A DNA stretch of 64,000 nt from Virgibacillus necropolis (GCF_002224365.1 NZ_CP022437.1:3720001-3784000), one strand, 5' to 3'; numbered from the stretch's first letter, positions 7,765-16,789 are shown. The notes: generated by a model from the letters alone, not told the origin. Numbers and translations are program-made.

Positions 7765-9057
7765 TTACTCCTCCATAACCCCTTCAACACAGTCCTTTAG
7801 TACATGTATCGTTGTCACTATATCATTAAGCGTTGACCACTCTTTCGGATTATGGCTGATCCCATCTTTACTCCTGACAAACAGCATTGCAACCGGAATA
7901 TGCATGCCAAGATTCATGGCATCATGACCAGCTCCACTTGGTATATAGGCAGGTTCTAAGCCGTATTTCGAAATGGAATTTGCTAATTTGTTTTGAAGCT
8001 CCTTTTTTATTGGGACAGGCTGTATTTTTGTGTTTTCCTTTACATTGATACTAATTTCCCTATTACCAGCAATATGTTCAGCTTCTTGAATAATCAATTG
8101 CAGTAGCTCGTCCCGTGTGTCCTTATAGATATCTCGAATATCGACATTCAACGTTACTAGTTGAGGAATCACATTAATGCCATTCGGAGATACATTAACC
8201 TTGCCAATAGTTGCTACCGCCGTGTCACTCACTTTTTCAGGAAAACCCTCAACTTTTTGAATAAACTCAGCTGCTGCTATTAAGGGGTCTCTTCGACCAT
8301 TCATTGGTGTGTTACCCGCATGTCCCGCTTCACCAGTAAAAGTAACTTCCAGCCATGCAGGACCTGCAATTCCACTAACAATCCCAACGGGGAGATCATC
8401 ATTTTCGAGTTTTTTCCCTTGCTCAATATGGACTTCAATAAAAATCTCCAACTCTTTCATGTCTCTTTTTGCTTCCTTGAACCCTTGAAGACTGCTTCCA
8501 TATGCTTGAAGTACACTTTCAAACGAATCGCCATTATAGTCAACCATCTGTGTTTGTTTTGCATAATCCTCATTTCCAGTCATCGCCGTACTTCCAGTCA
8601 GTCCACTGTTAAATCTCGAACCCTCTTCATCCGTGAAAATTATCATTTCATATGGTTTTTTAGGAATGAAATTCATTTCTTTCCATGCTGAAGCAACCTC
8701 CAGTGCCGCCAATACACCTACAGGACCATCAAAATGCCCACCATTTGGTACACTATCAACATGAGAGCCAGAAGCAACTGCTGGTAAGTCGTTATTGACT
8801 CCATCCAATCGCCCAATAACATTTCCAGCACCATCTTCAGTCACCTTAAGTCCGGCTTCGTCCATCCAACTTTTAACAAGTTGCTTAGCACTTTTTTCTT
8901 CATTTGAAAAACCTGGCCGCCTTACTCCACCATCTGATGTAAAACCTATTTCTGAAAGTTCATAAAGTCGTTTTGCAATTCTTTCCCCATTAATTCCAGA
9001 ATAATCTAGTTGTCTGTCGTAAGTCTTCATTAAATTATCGAATAGGTCATTTCCCAT
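7765..9057 (-). CDS. M20-family amidohydrolase (N-carbamoyl-L-amino acid hydrolase/allantoate amidohydrolase type)
   Basis: A 430-residue metallopeptidase-fold hydrolase of the HyuC/AmaB/AllC group. Metal-site motifs are in order: SGSHVDSVPNGGHFDG, TDEEGSRF, HIEQGKKLE and SGAGHDAMN. The family removes a carbamoyl or ureido group from N-carbamoyl amino acids or allantoate. It is clearly distinct from AllC at 53602, and lies apart from the allantoin island, next to a membrane permease 28 bases upstream. That pairing suggests an imported N-carbamoyl or related amide substrate. GGAG precedes the ATG. The exact substrate cannot be read from sequence. Confidence 0.8.
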   Translation of the reverse strand: MGNDLFDNLMKTYDRQLDYSGINGERIAKRLYELSEIGFTSDGGVRRPGFSNEEKSAKQLVKSWMDEAGLKVTEDGAGNVIGRLDGVNNDLPAVASGSHVDSVPNGGHFDGPVGVLAALEVASAWKEMNFIPKKPYEMIIFTDEEGSRFNSGLTGSTAMTGNEDYAKQTQMVDYNGDSFESVLQAYGSSLQGFKEAKRDMKELEIFIEVHIEQGKKLENDDLPVGIVSGIAGPAWLEVTFTGEAGHAGNTPMNGRRDPLIAAAEFIQKVEGFPEKVSDTAVATIGKVNVSPNGINVIPQLVTLNVDIRDIYKDTRDELLQLIIQEAEHIAGNREISINVKENTKIQPVPIKKELQNKLANSISKYGLEPAYIPSGAGHDAMNLGMHIPVAMLFVRSKDGISHNPKEWSTLNDIVTTIHVLKDCVEGVMEE

Positions 9058-9085
9058 TAAAATTCTCCTTTATTGTAAAAAATTA

Positions 9086-10276
9086 TTATAAAAATCCTAC
9101 AAAGATACCAGCCAATACGACTGAAACAATTGTTACAGTGATAAAACCAGCTACAAGCATTGGAGCTAACATGTGACTCAATAAAACATCACGTTCTGTT
9201 TTATCTTGCGTCAGAGAATTGACAACCTCGTTCGTAATAATATAATCGGCCGGAAATCCATAGAGTGCAGTTAAAGAAACTGCAAAAGCCATTTCCTTAC
9301 TCACTTTTAACAGCTTTCCAACGAAAAAAGAAAATAAATACATTCCAATAACACCTAACACAATGCACCCAATTAAAGGAAACAATAAATCCACCATCAT
9401 ACTTGGTGTAGCATTTTTTAAACCATCGAAAATATACAACATAAGCGCCATGATAGCAAAACCAAAGCCATTTGCTTTTAGCAGCGCATGTCTTTCCAAA
9501 AATCCTACACTTCTAGCAATTACGCCAAACAATAAGCAAAGAACAAAAGGACTAATTTCAACGATTGGTCCTAGCAGAGTGGAAACTAAGTAAGCCAGAA
9601 AACCAACAAAAGCTAGTCTGAAAAATTTAAAGTAATCGGTGTTATACTTTTCAGGTAATTTACTAAATAACTTTAGTTCTTCTGGCTCAGAAGCAGTTGA
9701 ATTCTCCTTAACAGCGTTCTGGGCTTTTATTTCCCCACTTCTATACTTTTTGAGTAATTTACTTCCTTCCTTTTTCAACATAATTGATGTTAAAGGATAC
9801 CCCGCAAAACCTTGCAACACATAGATGACAATGGCAAAAACCGCTAAGCTAGTTAATCCTGCTGCTGATGCACCTTCCGACATTATCAAAGCGGATACTA
9901 GGCCACCAACTAACGGCGGAATAGCTACGACTACCGTTTTAAATCCAAATATAAAAGTTCCAATTCCAAATAAGACGGCAATAATTCCTAGTATACCAGA
10001 TAGTGCAATCAATATTGTTTTCCATTGATCCACTAATTCCTGAACAGATAACAACGTCCCCATATTTGTAATCAATAAATAAATCAACATTACCGCTACA
10101 GTCGATGGAATGCCCGCAAGTTCAACAATATCGGGCGGGAAGAACGTCCAATAACCTAGTAAAAATAGTACAGCACTGATAAAAATTGATGGTACCCAAG
10201 CTTTCGTTCGAATGGCAACAATTTCACCAACAAATAGAATAAAAATAATAATAACTAATGCTAACATCTGAGACAT
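9086..10276 (-). CDS. Multi-pass membrane permease of unknown substrate
   Basis: About 396 residues with roughly eleven hydrophobic segments and a hydrophilic loop near residues 178-205. The fold pattern, two repeats each with a glycine-rich re-entrant-like stretch (VAIPPLVGGLVSALIMSEGASAAG, and SLTALYGFPADYIITNEV late in the protein), recalls the YhfA/GltS-like transporter group, but I cannot place it firmly. The start at 10276 (MSQMLAL) is chosen over a TTG two codons earlier, because AGG lies seven bases before this ATG. It is co-transcribed with the M20 amidohydrolase downstream and is its likely substrate importer. Confidence 0.65.
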   Translation of the reverse strand: MSQMLALVIIIFILFVGEIVAIRTKAWVPSIFISAVLFLLGYWTFFPPDIVELAGIPSTVAVMLIYLLITNMGTLLSVQELVDQWKTILIALSGILGIIAVLFGIGTFIFGFKTVVVAIPPLVGGLVSALIMSEGASAAGLTSLAVFAIVIYVLQGFAGYPLTSIMLKKEGSKLLKKYRSGEIKAQNAVKENSTASEPEELKLFSKLPEKYNTDYFKFFRLAFVGFLAYLVSTLLGPIVEISPFVLCLLFGVIARSVGFLERHALLKANGFGFAIMALMLYIFDGLKNATPSMMVDLLFPLIGCIVLGVIGMYLFSFFVGKLLKVSKEMAFAVSLTALYGFPADYIITNEVVNSLTQDKTERDVLLSHMLAPMLVAGFITVTIVSVVLAGIFVGFL

Positions 10277-10337
10277 AAACAATCCTACCCTTTCCTGTCA
10301 TAACCTACTCTATGATGTATTTTTCTAACAACTCTAT

Positions 10338-10387
10338 TCTTAGTTGCACTTATGCAGTAAGAAAGGATTTATACTTTCTTAACTGCT
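10338..10387 (+). repeat. Partial R1 repeat (distal half)
   Basis: CTTAGTTGCACTTATGC is followed by a hairpin in which GCAGTAAGAAAG pairs with CTTTCTTAACTGC. This is the second half of the R1 element, most like the copy at 6950. It sits upstream of the permease gene. Confidence 0.6.
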
Positions 10388-10522
10388 AAAAAAATAAAAT
10401 TATTCTATTTACATTACCATACAATAGATTTGGAGTATACAAATAACAGATTTTAATAGTTTGACTTGACTAACACTTCCTACTAGTTTAGTGTAGTTAG
10501 GAAGTTATTAACCATAAAATTT

Positions 10523-10528
10523 TATAAT
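10523..10528 (+). promoter_or_regulatory. Candidate -10 box of the S-box transcript
   Basis: TATAAT at 10523-10528 lies nine bases before the first paired base of the riboswitch, where a start of transcription would be expected. No convincing -35 box stands 17 bases upstream; TTGACT copies at 10461 and 10466 are too far unless other -10 boxes are used. An inverted repeat CTTCCTA/TAGGAAG spans 10477-10504. Confidence 0.4.
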
Positions 10529-10536
10529 GTATATAT

Positions 10537-10691
10537 CTTATCGCGAGAGGTTAAGGGACTGGCCCGACGACACCTCAGCAACCAGCCAAGTATGGCACGG
10601 TGCTAATTCCATTAGGTAGTTGTTTACCTGAAAGATGAGAAGAATGTTTATCCATTAGAGCCTTCTTCTTATAGAAGGCTCTTATTTTTTT
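10537..10691 (+). promoter_or_regulatory. S-box (SAM-I) riboswitch with terminator, controlling the MetE-like gene
   Basis: P1 forms between CTTATC (10537-10542) and GATGAG (10634-10639). The conserved core GCGAGAGGTTAAGGGACTGG, ACCTCAGCAACC and CGGTGCTAATTCC is present. Directly after it, AGAGCCTTCT (10657-10666) pairs with AGAAGGCTCT (10673-10682) and is followed by TATTTTTTT, a standard expression-platform terminator. High SAM should stabilise the aptamer and stop transcription before the methyltransferase gene at 10918. Confidence 0.95.
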
Positions 10692-10786
10692 AGAAAAACT
10701 CGCCATACGCCTCGTCCTTAATAGCGAATGGTGAAGTTCTTCTTATACCGGCGTTTCCTTAAAACTTTTATACTTTCCTTACGTGT

Positions 10787-10880
10787 TAGAAAACTTGGCT
10801 TATCGCCAAGCTTTAATGGCGAAAGCCTTAGTTGCCCTTATACTGATATCCATTAAAAATTTATACTTTCTTATTAGTAT
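10787..10880 (+). repeat. Dispersed repeat R1 between riboswitch and MetE-like gene
   Basis: A full-length copy: TTAGAAAACTTGGC, TTATCGCCAAGC, TTAATGGCGAAAGCC, TTAGTTGCCCTTATACTGATATCC and TATACTTTCTTATTAGTAT. Two hairpins can form, GGCTTATCGCCA with TGGCGAAAGCC, and ATACTGATA with TATTAGTAT. It lies within the leader of the S-box gene, between the attenuator and the ribosome binding site. Confidence 0.85.
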
Positions 10881-10917
10881 AAAAAAAATAAAAAGTCAAA
10901 GAAAGAAGGAATGAACA

Positions 10918-12045
10918 ATGGTCCAATCACAAAAGTCTGATCAATCATTAAAACATTTGGTGGCACCGTTTCGAGGTGATCATGTCGGGAGTTTATTGCG
11001 GTCAGATCGGATTAAAGATGCTCGCACGCAAAAATTGGCTGGAGAAATTTCAGCTGAGACATTACGACTAATTGAAAATACGGAAATCACTAGGATTGTA
11101 GAAAAACAAAAAGAAGTTGGATTGCAAGCCGTTACTGATGGGGAATTCCGTAGAGCTTGGTGGCATTTTGATTTTCTCGAAGGCCTTGAAGGTGTCGAAG
11201 GTTATGAGTCTGACAGTGGCATCCAATTTCATGGCACAAAAACCAAAGCTCACGCGGTAAAAGTTACCGGCAAAATAGATTTTAAAAATCACCCAATGCT
11301 GGAACACTATAAATTCCTTCATAATATTGCAGGATCCCACACAGCAAAGATGACAATTCCAAGCCCAAACATGCTTTATTTTAGGGCAAAAATTGAAAAT
11401 GAGTTGTATCAAGACCAGAATCAACTGTTCCATGACTTGACCCAAGCATACCAAAAAGCAATCCAAGCGTTCTACGATGCAGGTTGCCGTTATTTACAGC
11501 TGGATGACACAGCCTGGGCCGTATTTTTCTCTGAACAGGGAAAGGAACAAATTCAAGCGAGAGGGGAAGAACCGGAACAACTGCAACAGTTCTTCGCAAG
11601 GTCAATCAATGAGGCAATTGCTAAACGACCAAGCGATATGAAAATAACCATGCACATTTGCCGCGGCAATTTCAAATCAACATATACAGCATCTGGTGGT
11701 TACGATGCTGTGTCAGAAACATTGTTCGATGGCCTTGATGTTGACGGGCTTTTCCTGGAATATGATAACGACCGATCTGGTGGCTTTGAACCGCTTCGCT
11801 ATGTTAAACGTCCTAATCTGCAGATTGTCCTAGGTTTGATCACATCTAAATTTGGTAACCTAGAAGATCCAGAACTGGTTAAGCGCAGGATTGCAGACGC
11901 ATCGAACTATGTTGATTTAAATCAATTGTGTCTGAGTCCACAGTGTGGCTTCGCATCGACAGAAGAAGGTAATATATTGACGGAAGAACAACAATGGGCA
12001 AAATTAAGACATGTGTTGGAGATTTCCGATGAGGTTTGGAAATAA
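10918..12045 (+). CDS. Cobalamin-independent methionine synthase-like protein (YxjG/YxjH type)
   Basis: 375 residues, the short form that holds only the C-terminal catalytic barrel of MetE. Zinc ligands are seen: His246 and Cys248 in MHICRGN, Glu281 in LEYDND, and Cys343 in PQCGFAST. The protein would transfer a methyl group to homocysteine, or to a related thiol, in methionine recycling. Bacillus subtilis yxjG and yxjH are likewise under S-box control, matching the riboswitch upstream. AGAAGGA precedes the ATG. The methyl donor for this family is not settled, so full MetE activity should not be assumed. Confidence 0.88.
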   Translation: MVQSQKSDQSLKHLVAPFRGDHVGSLLRSDRIKDARTQKLAGEISAETLRLIENTEITRIVEKQKEVGLQAVTDGEFRRAWWHFDFLEGLEGVEGYESDSGIQFHGTKTKAHAVKVTGKIDFKNHPMLEHYKFLHNIAGSHTAKMTIPSPNMLYFRAKIENELYQDQNQLFHDLTQAYQKAIQAFYDAGCRYLQLDDTAWAVFFSEQGKEQIQARGEEPEQLQQFFARSINEAIAKRPSDMKITMHICRGNFKSTYTASGGYDAVSETLFDGLDVDGLFLEYDNDRSGGFEPLRYVKRPNLQIVLGLITSKFGNLEDPELVKRRIADASNYVDLNQLCLSPQCGFASTEEGNILTEEQQWAKLRHVLEISDEVWK

Positions 12046-12089
12046 CAAGATTAAAATTGGTTTCCTTGCAGTAAAAAAACACAGAAAAA

Positions 12090-12215
12090 AACCACCCGAA
12101 AACGCTCTGGTAAAAGCAAGGGTGGTTCTCACAAGTAACTTTTGGAGTAACCCTCTCGCTTCGAGCGGTAAGGTTACCAAAAGACGGTGTGTTTCAGCAC
12201 ACCGTCTTTTTTTAT
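12090..12215 (+). other. Three consecutive hairpins ending in a terminator; possible type I toxin-antitoxin remnant
   Basis: AACCACCC pairs with GGGTGGTT (12090-12097 and 12120-12127). CTTTTGG/CCAAAAG with inner GTAACC/GGTTAC spans 12139-12183. AGACGGTGTG pairs with CACACCGTCT (12182-12107 range ending 12207), followed by TTTTTTTATT. The last hairpin ends the MetE-like transcript. On the minus strand the first hairpin also makes a terminator (GGGTGGTTTTTTT). Overlapping opposed terminators of this shape are typical of the holin-like toxin/antisense RNA modules of Firmicutes. No intact toxin reading frame is present. Confidence 0.5.
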
Positions 12216-12347
12216 TCTATGGACGTTATAACAACACAACATATTTATTCAACATTATCATCAGTAGTAAACATTTGATAAAAATAAATACAAATTATTC
12301 ACTAAGTAATAGTGAAGAGCATACTCTGCCCTTCACTTTTATTACCC

Positions 12348-12515
12348 TTATTTCTCACTCGGATCATATTCATCATACACAAGTCTTGTTACTTTGGTTG
12401 ATTCGCCTTCCTCAATTTCAGACTGTGTTGCCTTTGCACCAAAGGAATCTTGTTCGTCAACACCTGGTGCAACAACATCGTCATTTATTTGTGGCTTCTT
12501 TTTCTTTTTGTCCAT
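12348..12515 (-). CDS. Small acidic protein of 55 residues
   Basis: An ATG at 12515 opens a 55-codon frame that begins MDKKKKKPQINDDVVAPGVD and ends with EYDPSEK before TAA at 12348. GGAGGGATT lies eight to ten bases before the ATG, one of the better ribosome binding sites in the window. The protein starts with a lysine run and then turns acidic; no membrane segment or cysteine is present. It lies about 80 bases downstream of cotA on the same strand. I do not recognise it. The strong start signal and in-frame length argue that it is real. Confidence 0.65.
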   Translation of the reverse strand: MDKKKKKPQINDDVVAPGVDEQDSFGAKATQSEIEEGESTKVTRLVYDEYDPSEK

Positions 12516-12594
12516 CTAATAATCCCTCCAATTATTTCTTATTTTGTCTAAAAAGGAGGAAATTATTAATCTTATTCTATCACCAGAGCAGCGA

Positions 12595-14139
12595 TTATTT
12601 TCCGTGATCCAGACGCTTAGGATCAATAACTCTAAGTGGCCGCATCATGTCATAATCCTCATGCTCTAAAATATGACAATGCCAAACATAATCACCAGCG
12701 TACGGAACAAATTTCATAATAAGTCGTGTAATTTGTGCAGAAGGGGCCGCTACAGTGTCTTTCCAGCCCCGTTCGTTTGGTTCAGGAGCTATTGCCGAAC
12801 CAGTGTATACGATTCTGCCATCCTTATTATAACTATCTAGATCAAACGGACGACGATCTAAAATTTGAAATTGAATCAAATGAATATGAATCGGGTGTGT
12901 AAATCCAGTAATATTTGTTAATGCCCAGATTTCAGTCGCTCCTAAATGAGGATTTTCCGTAACTGGATCCATCCATTTTTTATTATCTAATAGTAGTAAC
13001 GGGCGCCCGTATTCGTCAGTTGAACCAGCAAGTTTTAAATTTCTAATTGCATTAATTTTATTATGCCTTAGTGAAGGAATATGGGACACCTTCTGGGGTA
13101 TGTTGCTATGATCCGTTCCTGAAAGAGGCAAGTTCACGTCGAATTGCATTACCTCATCTGTTTCATCTTCAGGGCTCGCATTTGGTCCGAGATCATTTTT
13201 TAAAGTAATTGTTTTGCCACTATGCTTTGAAAAGTCAATGATTACATCAACTCGTTCTGCCGGTTCAATAGCTATTTTCTCCATTTTCACTGTTCTTTGC
13301 AGTAGTCCTCCGTCCGATCCAATTTGATAAAATGGCTGATTTGAATCAAGGGTTAATTGATATGCTCGCGTATTCGATGCGTTTAATATTCGAAAGCGAT
13401 ATTTCCGCGGTTCCACTTCAAAATATGGCCAAACCTTTCCGTTCACAAGTATCTTATCTCCAATAAAAAAAGGACTGATCGAAGGGTTGGGTAAATCACT
13501 TGCAGGATCATCTGGCTGCCGTGGATAAAAGAGAGAGCCATCCTTATTGAACGTTCGATCCTGAATCACAAGCGGAACCTCGTATTTTCCTTTTGGCAGG
13601 TTTAATCGCTTTTCTTGTTCATCGCGAATAATATACATCCCTGCAAGCCCTGCATACATGTTGAGTCTGGTAATACCCATAGCATGATCGTGATACCAAA
13701 GGGTCGCAGCCCGTTGCCTGTTTGGGTATTCGTAGATCTCTCTTTTGAAAAACGGTCCTACCTCTTTAAAATTTCTGGTATACCATGCCTCTGGATAGCC
13801 ATCACTTTCCGGCTTAGTTTCACTTCCATGTAAATGGGTAACAGTCCGAACTTCTGGATGATGTGCCACCTCGTGTATCGACTTATCAACCGGGAGAATA
13901 TGTCTCCTAGGTAGATTATTTATCCATTTAACTTGGATTGGCTCGCCCTTATTGACCTCAATCGTCGGACCTGGGAACTGGCGATTGTATCCCCATAAAC
14001 GTGTTGGTCTTAAGTCCCGGTGCAGCTTCTGGGTAAACTCTTCCATCTGCACCTCATAATAAGCACCTTTTTTATTTTTCCGTTCCGACTTCAATGTGTT
14101 CATGATTGGTAACCGATCAACAAACTTTTTAAGTTTCAT
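12595..14139 (-). CDS. cotA: CotA-type multicopper oxidase (spore-coat laccase)
   Basis: A three-domain multicopper oxidase of 514 residues. All four copper motifs are present: THLHGSE (about 101-107), WYHDHAMG (about 148-155), THPIHIHL (about 414-421) and HCHILEHEDYDMM (from about 487), with Met as axial ligand of the type 1 copper. The N terminus, LKKFVDRLPI, is that of CotA. It would oxidise phenols or bilirubin with reduction of O2 to water, usually in the outer spore coat; no signal peptide is seen, in keeping with that. The start at 14139 is preferred, since GGAG lies eight bases before it; a frame extending to 14157 lacks such a site. Confidence 0.92.
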   Translation of the reverse strand: MKLKKFVDRLPIMNTLKSERKNKKGAYYEVQMEEFTQKLHRDLRPTRLWGYNRQFPGPTIEVNKGEPIQVKWINNLPRRHILPVDKSIHEVAHHPEVRTVTHLHGSETKPESDGYPEAWYTRNFKEVGPFFKREIYEYPNRQRAATLWYHDHAMGITRLNMYAGLAGMYIIRDEQEKRLNLPKGKYEVPLVIQDRTFNKDGSLFYPRQPDDPASDLPNPSISPFFIGDKILVNGKVWPYFEVEPRKYRFRILNASNTRAYQLTLDSNQPFYQIGSDGGLLQRTVKMEKIAIEPAERVDVIIDFSKHSGKTITLKNDLGPNASPEDETDEVMQFDVNLPLSGTDHSNIPQKVSHIPSLRHNKINAIRNLKLAGSTDEYGRPLLLLDNKKWMDPVTENPHLGATEIWALTNITGFTHPIHIHLIQFQILDRRPFDLDSYNKDGRIVYTGSAIAPEPNERGWKDTVAAPSAQITRLIMKFVPYAGDYVWHCHILEHEDYDMMRPLRVIDPKRLDHGK

Positions 14140-14285
14140 ACTTTTGACTCCTGTCATTAGGTATTAATACAGTAGATGACAGGAGCACAATTAATGAACG
14201 GGCGGATTCACTAGTTCTATATATCTTTTTGGGAAACTCTGTGGAATAAAGCTCACTAGTTATAGTTCTCCTTATTGTTAAAACA

Positions 14286-14335
14286 GAAAAAGCCACTCTT
14301 AATTCAGTGAATTAATGAGCGACTTTTTAATTTAA
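14286..14335 (-). terminator. Terminator after glgP
   Basis: On the minus strand AAAAAGTCGCTC and TTAATTCA pair with TGAATTAA and GAGTGGCTTTTT. It lies just beyond the glgP stop and closes the glycogen operon. Confidence 0.7.
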
Positions 14336-14341
14336 CCCTTT

Positions 14342-16789
14342 TTAAACCTGCTTTATCTTCCAAATCTCTGTCGCGTATTCCTTGATTGTACGGTCACTTG
14401 AGAATTTTCCTGAATAAGCGATATTCGTAACATTCATTTGCAGCCACCTTAATTTGTCGCGGTAGACTCGTTCGACATGTTCATGTGTTTCCAGATACGG
14501 TTCAAAATCCTTTAACACAAAGTAGGGGTCATTATGATATAGAATATTGTAGTAAAGATCTTTAAATTCAATTTCATCTGAGCCAAATCCTTTGTTTAGC
14601 TGATCTAAAATTGTCCGAATCCTATCATCGGTATTATAAATATCCATTGCACTATAACCGCCATGTTCATAATAATTTAATACTTCATCTGCAGTTAAAC
14701 CAAAAATGAAAATATTTGCATCGCCAACTGCCTTTTTAATTTCCACATTCGCCCCATCTAATGTACCAACTGTTAATGCACCATTCATCATCAATTTCAT
14801 GTTGCCGGTCCCCGATGCTTCTTTACCCGCGGTTGAAATTTGTTCACTTATATCTGTTGCCGGTATGATTCTTTCTGCAAGACTCACGTTATAGTTTTCT
14901 ATAAAAACAACCTTAAGCTTATCCCGAATTGTAGAATCATTATTAACAATAGAAGCAACCTTATTAATAAGCTTAATGACTTCTTTTGCTAAATGGTAGC
15001 TTGGCGCAGCCTTTGCCCCAAAAATAAACGTACGAGGCGTTATATCCATGTTTGGATTTAATTTCAACTCGTTGTACAAATAAATAATATGAAAAACTTT
15101 AAGCAACTGCCGTTTATATTCATGGAGTCGTTTTACCTGTACATCAAAAATGGATTGGTCATCCACTACAATACCATTGCGATCATATATAAGGTCAGCT
15201 AAAATGCGTTTATTTTCATATTTCACTTGTGCAATCTTTTCTAAAAAAGCGGCATCACTTGAATACTTTACTAAACTAATCAGCTGTTTCGGACGGTGTA
15301 TCCATTGTGGACCAATGACGTCTGAGATAAGTTCCGATAGTTTTGGATTTGCTTTTAATAACCAACGACGATGGGTAATCCCGTTTGTCTTATTATTAAA
15401 ACGATTTGGAAAAAGTGTGTAAAAATGTTTCATTTCCTGTTTCTTTAAAATCTCGGTGTGAAGCGGTGCAACTCCATTTACGCTAAAACTTCCAACAATA
15501 GCAAGTCGGGCCATATGTACTTGCTCATCAGCAATAATCGCTAGCTCAGGAATTTCATCTCTAAGTACCTCATGGTCAAACCAAATTCCTTTACAAAATC
15601 GTTCGTTAATTTCATCAATAATCATGTAGATTCGAGGAAGCAGATACTCCATCATTCCTACTGGCCAAGTTTCAAACGCTTCACTTAACGTTGTATGATT
15701 CGTATAAGCAATTACCCTTGTCGTTATGTTCCAAGCGTTCTCCCAACTGAGATGTTCTTCATCCATTAGAATTCGCATCAATTCGGGAATCGCTAAGGTC
15801 GGGTGCGTATCATTAATTTGAATAACTGCTTTTTCAGGTAAGTATTTTAATGACCTTTGATTATTTTTTTTGTAGGCTTTTATAATAGTTTGAAGGCTAG
15901 AAGAGACAAGGAAATATTGTTGCTTTAAGCGCAGTTCTTTTCCTTCGAGCTTTGAATCATCCGGGTATAAAAATCCGGAAATTTGCTCAATGGAGTGCTG
16001 ATGGTCAAGTTCTTGATAGTATTTGGAACCTTCTTCCGTTATACTATCCTGCTGATCCCCGCCTACTGGTTCCGCACTCCAAAGACGAAGCGTATTTATT
16101 ACCTTGTTTTGATAGCCAACCACGGGAATATCATAAGGTACAGCCATTACTTTGTCCGTGTCTTTATGTTTAAATTCAAGATTGCCATCGTTCTTTTTGA
16201 GCATATCTACTTCACCACGAAAATGGATACAAACTGCTTCAGCCTCCCTCCTCGTTTCCCAAGGGTATAAATCCTTTAACCAATTATCTGGAAGTTCAAT
16301 TTGGTTTCCGTGAATAATTCGTTGTTCAAATAAACCGTATCGATATCTTATCCCAAAACCGTGGCCTGCGTAATTAAGGGAGGCTAAAGAATCTAAAAAG
16401 CATGCCGCGAGTCTGCCTAATCCCCCGTTTCCAAGGCCTGCATCGCGCTCCTTTGCATAAATTTTTTCGGCATTTAACCCCAATTTTTGGAGTGTCTGAT
16501 TTGCCACGTCAAGCATCCCGCAATTAAGTAGGTTGCTTTCAAGTAAACTTCCAACCAAAAACTCCAAAGATAAATAATAAACTTGTTTATTATTTATCTT
16601 TTCATACTTCTTATTAGTCTCGCTCCATTGTGGTATAATTTGCTCATTTACAATGGAAGCAATCGCATAATATATCTCCTTATCTTGTGCATCCTGGATA
16701 GTCTTACCTGTATTATTTTTAACCTCTTTTATAATCTTTTCAGTAAATTTTTCTACAGTTAGCTGGGACAAAACATGTTCACTCCTCAT
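14342..16789 (-). CDS. glgP: Glycogen/maltodextrin phosphorylase
   Basis: A GT35 phosphorylase of 815 residues, the normal length for Bacillus GlgP. It releases glucose 1-phosphate from the ends of glycogen with phosphate. The pyridoxal phosphate lysine lies in ASGTGNMKLMMNGALTVGTLDG, and the N-terminal YYLSLEFLVGSLL and GNGGLGRLAACF blocks are conserved. The ATG overlaps the glgA stop as ATGA, indicating translational coupling. Last gene of the operon. Cytoplasmic. Confidence 0.97.
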   Translation of the reverse strand: MRSEHVLSQLTVEKFTEKIIKEVKNNTGKTIQDAQDKEIYYAIASIVNEQIIPQWSETNKKYEKINNKQVYYLSLEFLVGSLLESNLLNCGMLDVANQTLQKLGLNAEKIYAKERDAGLGNGGLGRLAACFLDSLASLNYAGHGFGIRYRYGLFEQRIIHGNQIELPDNWLKDLYPWETRREAEAVCIHFRGEVDMLKKNDGNLEFKHKDTDKVMAVPYDIPVVGYQNKVINTLRLWSAEPVGGDQQDSITEEGSKYYQELDHQHSIEQISGFLYPDDSKLEGKELRLKQQYFLVSSSLQTIIKAYKKNNQRSLKYLPEKAVIQINDTHPTLAIPELMRILMDEEHLSWENAWNITTRVIAYTNHTTLSEAFETWPVGMMEYLLPRIYMIIDEINERFCKGIWFDHEVLRDEIPELAIIADEQVHMARLAIVGSFSVNGVAPLHTEILKKQEMKHFYTLFPNRFNNKTNGITHRRWLLKANPKLSELISDVIGPQWIHRPKQLISLVKYSSDAAFLEKIAQVKYENKRILADLIYDRNGIVVDDQSIFDVQVKRLHEYKRQLLKVFHIIYLYNELKLNPNMDITPRTFIFGAKAAPSYHLAKEVIKLINKVASIVNNDSTIRDKLKVVFIENYNVSLAERIIPATDISEQISTAGKEASGTGNMKLMMNGALTVGTLDGANVEIKKAVGDANIFIFGLTADEVLNYYEHGGYSAMDIYNTDDRIRTILDQLNKGFGSDEIEFKDLYYNILYHNDPYFVLKDFEPYLETHEHVERVYRDKLRWLQMNVTNIAYSGKFSSDRTIKEYATEIWKIKQV

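Noticed and set aside
12011-12607. 198-codon plus-strand ORF after the MetE-like gene
   Set aside because: It starts within the MetE-like frame, passes through three hairpins and a terminator, and lies opposite the small 55-residue gene. The only part of interest is the possible toxin tail noted in the findings.
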